64,000 bases of DNA, taken from assembly GCA_903632075.3 (NCBI GenBank), contig CAHIKZ030005493.1, positions 1,227,001 to 1,291,000 on the forward strand. Direction: 5' to 3'. Below are positions 19,490 to 28,998 of the stretch, in pieces (within the stretch, counting starts at the first letter, position 1; every line of letters starts with the position of its first letter). The position numbers were made by a program, and so were the translations under genes. The notes under the pieces were generated by a model. That model had not been told where the DNA came from. It did not search any database and was given only the letters and a program-made list of their open reading frames with translations. The DNA comes from Acanthosepion pharaonis. Taxonomy: Eukaryota; Mollusca; Cephalopoda; Sepiida; Sepiidae.

Positions 19490-20310
19490 GAGTGTTTCTA
19501 TCTTTTTTTTCTTTTTCTTTTTTTTCATTCGGTTTGCTTCCACAGGTTTCAGACCTTTTCTTGTTTTTTCTTTTTTTTTCTCTTTTTTATTTCCCATATC
19601 TTTTCTTCTTTCTCTTCTTTCTTTCTTTCGCTGTTTCTCATTTTTCTCTTTCTTTTTGATTATTATTTTCTCTTTCTTTCTTTTGTCTCTTTTTTTACAC
19701 TTTCCTAGCATTTTACGAGTTGTTTTTGGTTTTCTCTTTTCCCCCTCCACCCCTTCCTTCCTTACTTCCTTTGTACCTTTTTTTCTTTCTTTCTTTCGAA
19801 TTGATTTGTGACAATTTCTCTTTATTTATATATTTACTTTTGCTTCATCTTCTTTCTTCGTTTCTTCCTTCCTTTCATTCTTTTTTCTTTCTTACTTCCT
19901 TTTTCATTTCCTCTTTCTTTTATTACTTTCTTTCATTCTTTCTTTCTTTTTTCTTTCTTCTTTTCTTTCTTTTTCTTTCTTTCGTTTGACTCTTTTTCAC
20001 TTTCCTATCATTTACTAGTTATTCTGGCTTTTTACTTTTTCCTTCCTTCCTTCCTTCCTTCCTTCCTTCCTTCTTACTTGTTTTGTGGCCATTTTTTCTG
20101 TTTTTTCTAATATTTATTTTTGCTTCAACTTTCGTTCTTTCTTTCTTTCTTTTTTTCTTTCTTTCTTTCTTTCGTTAGTTCTTTCTTTTGTCTCTCGTTT
20201 TCCCTTTCCTAGTTAACTAATTGTTCTTGCTTTCTCCTTTTCCTTTCTTCCTTCCTTCCTTCCTTCCTTCCTTCCTTCCTTCCTTCCTTCCTTTTCAATA
20301 TTCATTTTTT
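19490..20310. repeat. Poly-pyrimidine tract with (TTTC)n and (TTCC)n blocks
   Basis: T/C-rich on the plus strand. Purer (TTCC)n runs at about 20041-20072 and 20247-20293, and (TTTC)n near 20134-20175. A block including CACTTTCCTA-CATTT and TTT-TGGTTTTCTCTTTTCC recurs roughly every 300 bases (about 19700, 20000 and 20205), a higher-order repeat. Confidence 0.85.
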
Positions 20311-20702
20311 TTGTTTCCTTCTCGAAATTTCCGTTTCTCTTCAACATTCTTTCCACCTCTCACCACGTCTTTCTTTCCTGCTCGAGAAAATTAAAAAACA
20401 ATTTCATTCGTAAATGCATTGTTTTGTTGACAGACAAGTTTAAATGAAACGAGAGGAAGAAAGAACACCCACTCAAAAAAAAAAAACAAAAAAAAAAAAA
20501 GAAGAAGAAAAAAAAAGCCAAAAAACTGACTGCAATGGGTGGAAGATATGTGCTTATGTCAGATTGATAAAGAATACAAAGGGAGGAAAAGAAGAGGGAA
20601 CTTGAACTCTTCAAATAAAGAAAGACAAGATGGAGGATAGGCCGGGTGGGTAGGGACAGGGAAATTAAAATATAACCACAAGGAAGAGCAGCTGGAGCGA
20701 AG
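20311..20702. other. Non-coding, with poly-A stretch
   Basis: Contains an A-rich segment at 20475-20525. No gene recognised. Confidence 0.4.

Positions 20703-20741
<39 letters not shown>
20703..20741. repeat. (GATA)n microsatellite
   Basis: GATA array preceded by AGAGA. Confidence 0.95.
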
Positions 20742-21130
20742 CTGACTCTATTTAAACAATATTACACACTTCCAATTTTCGTATAGGTTGAGGCACATCC
20801 GGAATAAATTGATGAAGAAACTGCCTGAAGTTCATAAATGTTTTTGTTCGAATTCATTCGACCTTCTGCCATCATTATCAGGAACATTAATGCTATCACC
20901 GCGTATGTAGGTAAAAAAAAATCTTTATTAGCTTCAACTTGCCATTTTCAGGAACGCTATAATTCTGTGTATCGGATATGAGTGATGTCATATGAAGAAC
21001 AGTCTGGAACGCTTTACTTTATTATAAGCAGATGCATCCTGATGCTAAACAAATTGAAACGCCATTACAAACATAAATCACCGGCACAACTCACTTAATT
21101 AGTATAACAAGTACTTGAGATTTATTTGAT
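20742..21130. other. No recognised feature
   Basis: Non-coding sequence before the chimeric LINE piece. Confidence 0.4.
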
Positions 21131-21365
21131 TTGATTCAAAACACTAGACGACCAAAGATTGGCAGCCGATCTCTCCATCGATCTAACAGCCTCATTGGCT
21201 TGGTTACATTCAATGCTTCGAAAACAAATATAGTTACATTCCTTTACGGCAGCGTATGTTGGACGGTCTCCTCAAAGGGGAATAAGAGGCTCGAGGCAAC
21301 GGAGGTATGGCTCTCCAGAAGAATGCAAAGGATATCATGGCTAGATATAGAGATTAGGAACAGGC
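21131..21365 (+). pseudogene. Chimeric LINE fragment: jockey-like strip joined to RTE-like RT tail
   Basis: One open frame begins with jockey-like GLVTFNASKTNIVTF (about 21194-21240; compare WLVTFNASKTK in jockey RTs). It continues directly with the RTE-like series LYGSVCWTVSSKGNKRLEAT and WLSRRMQRISWLD (about 21242-21345). It ends at a (TA)n array. The join may be a recombination or nested-insertion scar. No catalytic residues remain. Confidence 0.7.

Positions 21366-21414
<49 letters not shown>
21366..21414. repeat. (TA)n microsatellite
   Basis: TA array, followed by a short (GA)n at 21418-21435. Confidence 0.95.
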
Positions 21415-21415
<1 letters not shown>

Positions 21416-21469
21416 CACAGAGAGAGAGAGAGAGTTAGATAAATAGAAAATAGATATGTAACTTATGAA

Positions 21470-21515
21470 CAGACATAGATAGATAGACAGATGGATACAT
21501 AGGTTATAAACAGTC

Positions 21516-21549
<34 letters not shown>

Positions 21550-21559
21550 TATGAACATA

Positions 21560-21609
<50 letters not shown>

Positions 21610-21649
21610 CAGACAGACAAAGTTAGATATATAACTTATGAACAGAGAC

Positions 21650-21697
<48 letters not shown>

Positions 21698-21710
21698 TAT
21701 GAAATGACCC

Positions 21711-21758
<48 letters not shown>

Positions 21759-21771
21759 TATGAAATGACCC

Positions 21772-21815
<44 letters not shown>
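21470..21815. repeat. (GATA)n arrays with a 60-bp higher-order repeat
   Basis: GATA blocks at about 21475-21550, 21650-21697, 21711-21757 and 21771-21814, plus (TA)n and (GA)n at 21563-21608. The last blocks share the spacer GATTATGAAATGACCCA, giving a 60-base higher-order unit. Confidence 0.9.
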
Positions 21816-21837
21816 TTCATTATCGGCGATCGGACCG

Positions 21838-21980
21838 TGAACTATCACTAACCCCAATGAAGGTATGTTTCCTTACGTCAACTGGGTCGTAAACTCAACC
21901 CAGATCTCAAATGGAGCTCTTACACATATACAATCCATTGCTAAAGAAATAGGGGTCGGTTTTGTGTATCGCTCCAGGAA
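21838..21980 (+). repeat. Dispersed repeat R3, copy A
   Basis: AACTATCACTAACCCCAATGAAGG...GTAAACTCAACCCAG matches 63408-63520 (GAGCTATTACCAATCACGAT...CTTAAACTCAACCCAG). In both places it lies upstream of the same L2/CR1-like LINE 3' end. Confidence 0.6.
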
Positions 21981-21984
21981 ATGA

Positions 21985-22405
21985 CTGTCTCTACGGTAGC
22001 GAATGTTGGACGGTCTCCTCAAAGATGAAGAAGAGACTCGAGACAATGGAGGTATGGTTCTACAGAAGGATAGTGAGGATATCATGAACCGAGCGTATGA
22101 GAAACGATAAAGTTTCGAAGAGGATGCAAACAAGGAGGAAGATTATACTTAACATTAGAAAAGGGCAGTTGAAATTTCTGGGACACCTAATAAGAAAGGA
22201 AGGCTTGGAGAATCTGATACTCTCAAGTAGAATAGTGGAAAAGAGAGACAAGGGAAAGCAACGCATGACGTACCTAGCGGCCTTAAGCAAGTAGATGACA
22301 GAATAAAGTCCTTGAGAAGTAGCAAAGAGACAAAACTTACTGAGAGCTACAAAGGATAGGAGGAAGTGGAGGGCCATGATTGCCTTTGTCCTGAATGGAC
22401 ACACC
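21985..22405 (+). pseudogene. RTE-like LINE reverse transcriptase C-terminus, best copy
   Basis: Readable with one stop and frame changes: LYGSECWTVSSKMKKRLET, MEVWFYRRIVRIS, a stop, TERMRNDKVSKRM, KGQLKFLGHLIRKEGLENL, KGKQRMTYLAALSK, then LLRATKDRRKWRAMIAFVLN. This is the conserved C-terminal domain after the RT thumb in a LINE family that is often annotated as endonuclease-reverse transcriptase. No polymerase motifs remain, so the copy is 5'-truncated. The order agrees with fragments at 5314, 16092, 18958, 26470, 52270 and 54340. Confidence 0.8.
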
Positions 22406-22429
22406 ACATAAAAGATGATGAAGTAACTG

Positions 22430-22815
22430 ACTCCTCATGCAATCCTCTGTCTTTACAAGAACCAGATCAGGCCAATAATCGTGTATTGCTGCCATATATG
22501 GGCTGGAGCTGTACAGTCTTCACTTTCCAGTCTCGACAAATTCCAAAAGCGTCTCCACGTCCTTGTGAGTGACAAATTATTTTCCACCTTACAACCCCTT
22601 TCTCTCTATCGCTTTTTCTATGGAAAGTTGTCAGACAAACTACAATCCTTAGTTCCATCAGTTCAAATCTTCACGGCTAAGACCCGCCATGTCACGCCCA
22701 TTGTAGCGACCACCCTCAAACTCCACATGTTGACATTGATTACGCTAATACAACACCATACAGTAACCCTCTACCTTGAGTGGCACTTGGGCCTTGAACT
22801 GGGTGAACGTTAGTG
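22430..22815 (+). pseudogene. L2/CR1- or jockey-like LINE RT C-terminus
   Basis: The frame from about 22475 reads YCCHIWAGAVQSSLSSLDKF, QKRLHVLVSDKLFSTLQPLS, LYRFFYGKLSDKLQSLVPSV and QIFTAKTRHVTPIVA. This is the tail after the RT thumb of a second non-LTR family, distinct from the jockey-like copies. Paralogous pieces lie at 62555 and 63590. It ends in LYLEWHLGLELGER, resembling the typical 3' end. Clade assignment is uncertain. Confidence 0.7.
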
Positions 22816-23886
22816 GAAAAAAATTCAAAAAGGGTTTTAATATCCAAACTATCCTTTCTTGATTTTCATGAAAATGTTCTGCATTTTCAAAAGATAGAAA
22901 AAAAGGATTGAATCACAAATTCGATACGAGAAAATGTAGTCAAAAAACTGAACGCCATATACTTTTTTATTGAATGTTGATACCAGTTTCAGGATTTCTA
23001 TTTGCTATATCAGTCGAACATTTAAAATGATTTAATTTTTAAGTTGAAACGGGCAAAAGAACAATACAATCTTGTAACAAACAATAATTCAAAATGCTTA
23101 ACATATTTGTCGTTTATGAATTCTTATGACCTTTGGAATATTTCGTTTCTAATATCAATAATCAAAAGACAACATTAAATTGTACTTTTTGTCGTACAAC
23201 CACGACACTATCTCGCAGGTTATCTGGCTACTTATCAAAACTTATAGCAATTTGTAACCATATTGATCAAGGTACTATCAATAACCCTAATACAACTATT
23301 TAACTAGGACGGATATTGGTAGATACTAAAATACTATAAAAAAAAGATCCCAGATTCTTGAAACAATCATTATACAAACGAAACAACTTAAAACACTAAA
23401 AATGATACTTTCACCAGAGGGGAAGCTATTTTAAATTTGCTTCATTTTTTTTTTTTTTTTTTGTAATTAATAGGATATTCACCTAAGACGCTGACAAGAG
23501 CTGTGACCCCAAACCCCAAAAAATTAAGAATGCATATCCCTTAGAGATCTTTATACTCCAAGACGTCTCTTGTATCAGATTCATGTATGTTAAAATCAGA
23601 TTTTTAAGGTTACTAAAAATACCAAAAGGAAGCTCATCATTTTCCTTTCAGTGGAACTGATAATTTTAAACCGGATGTACGACAAAAAATGTAATAAATT
23701 TTAAACAAACAGACCTTGTTAGTCGATTTTAATGAAAAAATTGTTTAAATGCCTACATATCTGTGTGGACATGTGTGTGTGTCTTTGCGTGCATTTATAG
23801 GTTAAATGAAAAAGGCTAAAGCCGTTATTTTTGTTTTTACTCATTTCATCGCAATAAAGGCAATAAAGTCACTAACACGCAAGGGT
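22816..23886. other. AT-rich non-coding stretch
   Basis: Poly-T at 23443-23462. A weak inverted pair, TTGTACTTTTTGTCGTACAA (23175-23194) and TGTACGACAAAAAATGTAAT (23675-23694), may be the ends of a 520-base non-coding element. Nothing else recognised. Confidence 0.4.
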
Positions 23887-24710
23887 TTACTGAGTGTTGG
23901 CGAATATTACAAAAAATAGACAATTAATGAGAGAGAAGAATAAAATAATAATAATTAAGAAAACAGAATATAACATTGCTTTTACATTTTTGAAGATCAA
24001 AATTGACTGGAAAGCAAGAAGTCTGAATAGAGTAAGTGCGACAGAAGAAACTGTTAGCATAGAACTTACGGTTCCATCTCGCCATTTCAACTATAAAATG
24101 CTGATACCTAACCGCCAATCTAGTACTGCAATTAAATTCATAAAGTCTTGGTACCATCGAGGAAAGTTCATCAGAACAATTATCATGAAAGTATTTATAG
24201 AAAAGGTAAAGGGAAACGACATTGCATGGAAAGTCACTGAAGCCGAGATGCCAGGTCAAGACCAGTACCATTTCAGATTCTTCTTTGGAATTTATCAAAA
24301 ATCTCTCAATATATAATAGAAGCAGCAGAACATATGTGGTAGGAAAATTTGAAGCAATCACGAATGGTAGACTTAAAATTTGTAAGATAGATTCTGGCGA
24401 GAAAAACTGCCTATCACTACTCAAGGAATCAAGTTTCCTAAGAGCAGACCTAGCAGTTGATTCAATATAATCTTTCCACTTCACACTAGAAGAAAAAAAA
24501 GATTATCAGAGAGTCGCAGTGAGTCACTATCTTGGAGGTTAGCATCAGCCATATCGATGGAAGTTGAAAAGCGTTCTGTCAGCTGATAAAAATTAAAGCG
24601 GTTTTCATTTTGGACGTTTTAAAATTAACAAGCCATTTCTTACCCCAGATAACAACAGGTTATTTTTGCGATCAGCTGCCAATTTGACCATATCGAACCT
24701 ATTGAATGTT
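23887..24710 (-). pseudogene. Jockey-like LINE, RT thumb to 3' end
   Basis: Minus-strand reading, starting at 24710: (F)DMVKLAADRKNNLL-like, then SMWLMLTSK-type remnants, MKWKDYIESTARSALRK, SSDRQFFSPESILQI, VLTWHLGF, LYLFYKYFHDNCSDELSSMV, RLYEFNCSTRLAVRYQHFIVE, and NRKFYANSFFCRT. The series parallels copy 3 (40280-40880). The frame is open for 186 codons at 23924-24484. The catalytic centre is absent. Dead, 5'-truncated copy. Confidence 0.85.
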
Positions 24711-24975
24711 GCATATTTCTGAGGTTTTCAATTTCCCAACGAGTCTTTTGTAGCGGTATTTGTGTCACTGTCTGCCGTTTGTCGGCCTTCAGTTCCTGTA
24801 CTTTTGGCGGGAGTCTTTGTTTCAGACAGGTCCAGAGAAAATAGGCATAGACACCTGAGGAATGTGAAGAATCAGGTGTCCTTCCAACGTCAACGTTTAA
24901 GAGGATCCTGAAAACATCCTCCTGGGAATCACCAGAGAGCCTGTCTATGTGCTGCCTCCATTCTTTTGAAATCAT
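24711..24975 (-). CDS. Unidentified coding-like segment fused to a jockey fragment
   Basis: A minus-strand frame from ATG 24973-24975 runs for about 88 codons before entering jockey sequence (WSNWQLIAKIT at about 24660-24700). It reads MISKEWRQHIDRLSGDSQED, SGVYAYFLWTCLKQRLPPKV, then TRWEIENLRNMQ. The frame is not low-complexity, is GC-richer than its surroundings, and has balanced, soluble-protein-like composition. An in-frame TAA lies just upstream of the ATG. I recognise no domain. It may be part of an element's ORF or a captured exon. Confidence 0.35.
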
Positions 24976-25345
24976 CCAACCAAATTACCAAGGTTTGTGA
25001 GTTTTGGTTCCAGATTTTGTCAAATCTTCACATACCGAGAGGAATTTACAGAAATCGTTCTACTTCTTCATTATAAAAAAAAATGTCAGGCTCCCAACGT
25101 CCGCTGTGTAGAAATTTTTCATGAAGTTGTTTGGGATTGTTGGCGGCCCAATAGCAAATATTCTGCTTGTTAACGCTATCTGAAAGATGAAAATGGGCTT
25201 AGACGCTAGTAAACAGAAGAGTATGAAAAATATAGCTTCATAATGTATAGTAAAATAAAAATGGCGATACATTAGCTACATAAATAAACCACTTGCATAA
25301 CTTCACTAACACCACACCATGTAAAAAAGTGGCACGTTTTACCCT
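24976..25345. other. No recognised feature
   Basis: Non-coding sequence up to the next microsatellite. Confidence 0.4.
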
Positions 25346-25362
25346 ATCTATCTATCTATCTA

Positions 25363-25430
<68 letters not shown>
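25346..25430. repeat. (TCTA)n-(TA)n-(TG)n compound microsatellite
   Basis: Three dinucleotide/tetranucleotide blocks in succession. Confidence 0.95.
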
Positions 25431-25433
<3 letters not shown>

Positions 25434-25508
25434 AAGTAAAAGAAATCTAGCATTTAATAATGATATTTGTTCACGACTTGAGGAAGGTTATCTGGCAAAT
25501 ATTATGTT

Positions 25509-25511
<3 letters not shown>

Positions 25512-25577
<66 letters not shown>
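25512..25577. repeat. (TA)n microsatellite
   Basis: Uninterrupted TA array. Confidence 0.95.
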
Positions 25578-25580
<3 letters not shown>

Positions 25581-25669
25581 AAATTATGGAAAATAAAGCC
25601 TAATATATATTTTTTTAAATCCACATTACAACCAAAAACGTTTGCGGTTTCTCTCTTCTTTTAATATAT

Positions 25670-25806
25670 ATATATAAGGATTTTCTAACACGGCTTAGAT
25701 GTGGCACAAGGCCGACAGTATGGGGCACCCAGTGATAATCGAACTGACTACTCAGTCGTAATTGATCTAGCAAGGCAAGCTTTCTAACTATTACATCACG
25801 TCGAGG
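25670..25806 (-). mobile_element. tRNA-like SINE (minus)
   Basis: On the minus strand: TAATAGTTAGAAAGCTTGCC (A-box region), then AATTACGACTGAGTAGTCAG, then the B-box-like AGTTCGATTATCACTGGG, followed by GCCCCATACTGTCGGCC and TTGTGCCACATC. Same family as 15140-15362. Confidence 0.65.
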
Positions 25807-25818
25807 AGGTGCCCTTTT

Positions 25819-25821
<3 letters not shown>

Positions 25822-25860
<39 letters not shown>

Positions 25861-25879
25861 AACTACTATAACTTCTTCT

Positions 25880-25918
<39 letters not shown>
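25822..25918. repeat. Two (TA)n arrays
   Basis: TA arrays at 25822-25857 and 25882-25918, separated by 24 bases. Confidence 0.95.
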
Positions 25919-25919
<1 letters not shown>

Positions 25920-25921
<2 letters not shown>

Positions 25922-26145
25922 TCATGAATCATTCATACAAAAAACAAATATAGAGGTTAATGATTTAAATGACGAGAATACATCATCGCAAGCAATATAA
26001 ATAGGATACACCAACCCCGAACCTGTATATGAATGATATGATCCCTGTTTATAAATTCCAGTTGCATAAGGTCTTTTTAATTTTTTACAAGCTTTCGTCT
26101 GTTCCTACAGACATCATCACATCATCAGGTATGGAAGTAGATTTT
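25920..26145 (-). ncRNA. Penelope-type end with hammerhead-like core (minus)
   Basis: On the minus strand: CCTGATGATGTGATGATGTC, then TGTAGGAACAGAC, then GAAAGCTTGTAAAAAATT. GTCTGT and ACAGAC form a perfect 6-bp stem with an AGGA loop. They are preceded by CTGATGA (with a small duplication) and followed by GAAA. This has the hammerhead layout but a sequence unlike unit U, so a second Penelope family is represented. Cleavage activity is not established. Confidence 0.5.
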
Positions 26146-26402
26146 GTTCTTGTTTTTACTTCTCAGTAATAAGAGGACAACGAAAATAGAGATGTAATCC
26201 GAAAAAATGCTATGAGAAATGTGTTATTGTTTTGGAACGTGCGGTCGCAACGCTGAGTTTGAATTTAAATTTTAAGCTTGTGTGTTTTTGTACAAATATA
26301 GCAATAAGAGAATTCTTTTTTACTGGTAGATTTATGCATTTGTGACATTACTGTAATTATTGAACAATATAGTTCATGCCATATTCACGGAAAATCTTTT
26401 TG

Positions 26403-26406
<4 letters not shown>
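26146..26406. other. No recognised feature
   Basis: Non-coding AT-rich sequence. Confidence 0.35.

Positions 26407-26457
<51 letters not shown>
26407..26457. repeat. (TA)n microsatellite
   Basis: Uninterrupted TA array. Confidence 0.95.
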
Positions 26458-26462
<5 letters not shown>

Positions 26463-26469
26463 AATGATG

Positions 26470-26700
26470 ACACCCACCAAAAGTTTGAACTGTAAATCGG
26501 AAATACTAAAATCAAACAAATTCAGAAATTTAAATCTCTGAGAAGTGTTTTAACAGAGGATGGAAAGAGCAACACTGGGATCCAAAAGCACATTGGGATA
26601 GCTAAGGAAGCATTGCAAAAGCTAAGCAGAGTATTAAGAAATAGGAAAACGTCACTAAAAACATGGAAGCTCTCAAGCATTCATAGCTTAACGAAGAAAC
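26470..26700 (+). pseudogene. RTE-like LINE RT thumb fragment
   Basis: The plus-strand reading is KIKQIQKFKSLRSVLTEDGK, NTGIQKHIGIAKEALQKLSR and VLRNRKTSL-TWK. This is the YLGS---DG...EI--RI--A--A...L---L segment located just before LLYGSECWT in the RTE-like family. It supplies the part missing from the 21985-22405 copy. It breaks off where the minus-strand RT fragment begins. Confidence 0.8.
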
Positions 26701-26704
26701 ATTT

Positions 26705-27345
26705 TCAGCGAAATTCTGAATTTTGGTAATTTGCTTAGATTTTGAAGTTGGTGAAGCCAAATTAAAGAGGCAAGTTAAGCCAAATAATATTTCTTTTCCT
26801 TTTGGTGAGTCCCATCTGTTGGTGTTTTGCGGTTTGAAATCAGTCTTTGTTTTGTGCCCTTCTGAATGTGCTTTCGGATGCTTAGTTTTTTTCCCTCAAA
26901 AATGTACTTGCAAGAAGAATTCCTTGACAGCCTGCATTCCATATCCTTCGGGATGCGCTTACTTACAATTTTAGGGTGGTTGGAGCCAGGATTTCACAAA
27001 TTTAAATCTGATGTTGAGTTGGCGCTACCAGTTTGTAGATTTAATTATAGACAATAAAATTAGACAACTTTTTGTTAATATCGACATCAATCTCAAAGTC
27101 GAAGCCTGTGAAGAGTTTAAACAGAAGTTTCTTTATTTTATCACTGACTCTTCTATTGTCTGGCACTGCGATCAGTCTGTCGTCCCTATACAGGTTATAC
27201 TCGTCCCTATAAAATATGTCGTTGATCTTAGTCAATATGTAAAGGCCCATCAATTTAGAAACTTCAGCGTCATCGAACTAAACTTGGGGACATCGAATCA
27301 CCTTTGTTTTTTTGTTTGTTGTTGTTTTTTTTTTAGCCACGTTTC
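26705..27345 (-). pseudogene. Unclassified mobile-element reverse transcriptase with LYRDD motif
   Basis: On the minus strand, in order: FDDAEVSKLMGLYILTKIND (about 27205-27275), LYRDDRLIAVPDNRR (catalytic DD, about 27145-27190), LFKLFTGFDFEIDVDIN, then degraded sequence, SKRIPKDMECRLSRNSSCK (about 26890-26950), and TKRKRNIIWLNL (about 26755-26790). This series matches an RT family I know from invertebrate predicted proteins (GLYRDDG ... RIP ... RKRNIIWFNPPF) that tends to be followed by a GIY-YIG-like domain. I cannot place it firmly in a class. It is broken by stops and frameshifts. Confidence 0.7.
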
Positions 27346-27567
27346 GCCATTGTGGAAGAGAAGAGGTTTTCGTCTATGAAGAATTATTTCTGCCTCCTTC
27401 AACAAAATCTTTAGCAAATCTCAGTACATCTAGTAGCCACTGCTCAGATATGGCAGGATAGAAATACTTCAAGTTGTATTTGATGAATAAATTAATTTAT
27501 TTCAATATATGAAGTATATACAAATAAATAACCGACGTTCGGAATACAATCAACATTCTGCATGACG

Positions 27568-27571
<4 letters not shown>
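27346..27571. other. No recognised feature
   Basis: Non-coding, AT-rich towards the microsatellite. Confidence 0.35.

Positions 27572-27626
<55 letters not shown>
27572..27626. repeat. (TA)n microsatellite
   Basis: TA array directly abutting SINE family 2. Confidence 0.95.
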
Positions 27627-27627
<1 letters not shown>

Positions 27628-27772
27628 TTCATAAACAGTACTGTTTCGTTGTATCACAGCTCTTCATTGCGACTAGACATCCGAATGCCTCAAGCCCGGA
27701 TTGAAACCCAAAAGATTTGGTGTAAGTCATATTATCTACCACTGAGCCATATTCACACGATATAGTCAACCA
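27627..27772 (-). mobile_element. SINE family 2, tRNA-like (minus), (TA)n-tailed
   Basis: On the minus strand: ATGGCTCAGTGGTAGATAAT (a good A-box region), GACTTACACCAAATCTTTTG, GGTTTCAATCCGGGC (B-box-like), then CTTGAGGCATTCGG and a tail ACAGTACTG...ATGAATGA that runs into (TA)n. The copy at 50950-51085 shows the same order. Confidence 0.7.
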
Positions 27773-27927
27773 AATCTAGCGTATTGTTTTTACAAATGTA
27801 AACAAACAACAAAGAACCGAAGTGCTCAATTCATTTTACTGAAGAGCTTTGCATTAATGCAGATGGCTGATGTTTTTAGAATTAGCTTGTCATTCAACAG
27901 TGCTCAACTGAAAATATATTTTTTTCA
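27773..27927. other. No recognised feature
   Basis: Short non-coding gap between repeats. Confidence 0.3.

Positions 27928-27992
<65 letters not shown>
27928..27992. repeat. (TA)n microsatellite
   Basis: TA array with one ATATAATATA prefix. Confidence 0.95.
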
Positions 27993-27998
<6 letters not shown>

Positions 27999-28086
27999 AG
28001 AAAAATAGGAAAGAACACGTTAGGTAAATAATCCGGAGTTCTTTAGTATTTTTATTTTTAATTTTAAAAAAATAGTGCCATACAGA

Positions 28087-28177
28087 AGTAGAGCTTAAAT
28101 TATAATTATTTCAAAAAAAAAAAAAAAATAGGAAGGAATTAAATTTTTTAAAAAATAATTATAATTTAAGCTCTACT
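28087..28177. repeat. 25-bp perfect inverted repeat (hairpin)
   Basis: Arms 28087-28111 and 28153-28177 are perfect reverse complements (AGTAGAGCTTAAATTATAAT... and its complement), with a 41-base A/T-rich loop containing poly-A. Confidence 0.9.
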
Positions 28178-28337
28178 GCAAATAACATATATATATATAT
28201 GTATGTGTGTGTGTGCGTGATTAACAGACAGATTTATGCTACCATTGTATCCACCGATAATGTTCCGTCATGTAGTAGATATGAATTGTGTTTCCTAACG
28301 CCTCTGTTATTTATTTGTACATACTAATATCTAAAAA

Positions 28338-28840
28338 GAAAAACACAAAAATAATTGAGTTTCTTTTTTCGAGGTTTTCAGATAAGAGGTTTAGGCATCT
28401 TGACGCCATTTGTCGTAAGAATCACTGAAAAACACTGAGTTATTCAGCTAGAACAGATTAAAATCGTTTTTCGTCAGCCACATTATATCTTCCCAACAGA
28501 GTAATGGTGGGAGGAAAATGATCATTCAGGCCTCCAGTAATGGTACCAACATCCATACTCTGGTTTCCATCTTCAAAGTCCATTCAAGAATCATTTAAGA
28601 GAATGGTGAATAAGTTTAAAAAAGAGACAACAGTAGAGAGGAAAACTGGATCAGGAGGTTAATACAGGAAGTAGGATCATTGCAACTTAGAGTTAAATAC
28701 ATTCTTATCGTTCAAATTCGAGTTCCACTAGTGTTATAAAAATTGAAATATCTTTAATAATTTATAGGATTGAAAGCTTAATCTAATAATCGGACAAGTT
28801 TGCAGTTACACGATTTGGACAATTTTGCTGTTACACCCGG
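28338..28840. repeat. Dispersed repeat R4, copy A (possible Tc1-like derivative)
   Basis: Matches 45655-46080 through AGGTTTTCAGATAAGA, GCCATTTGTC-TAAGAAT, GAGTTATTCAGCTAGAA and GTTACACCCGGTA. This copy has about 110 extra bases (28585-28690) that read RMVNKFKKETTVERKTGSGG, a Tc1-type helix-turn-helix signature. Both copies end in GTTACACCCGGTA next to AT sequence, consistent with a Tc1/mariner-type terminus. Family assignment is tentative. Confidence 0.6.
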
Positions 28841-28998
28841 TATATATAAATAAAAGTCAACACTGAAGTCAGCACCTAGCCATGACAAGGTCGCTGACTT
28901 CAATGACCACTTTTATATTTACATATGTTCTATCCCTGATATTGACCATTTTAACCCATAAACATAGTCTACCTTAAAACTATATTTTAACCTATATA
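28841..28998. other. No recognised feature
   Basis: Short non-coding segment. Confidence 0.3.

Noticed and set aside
23175..23694. 520-base MITE bounded by TTGTACTTTTTGTCGTACAA-type ends
   Set aside because: Only about 17 bases match in inverted form, with no clear TSD; could be chance in AT-rich DNA.
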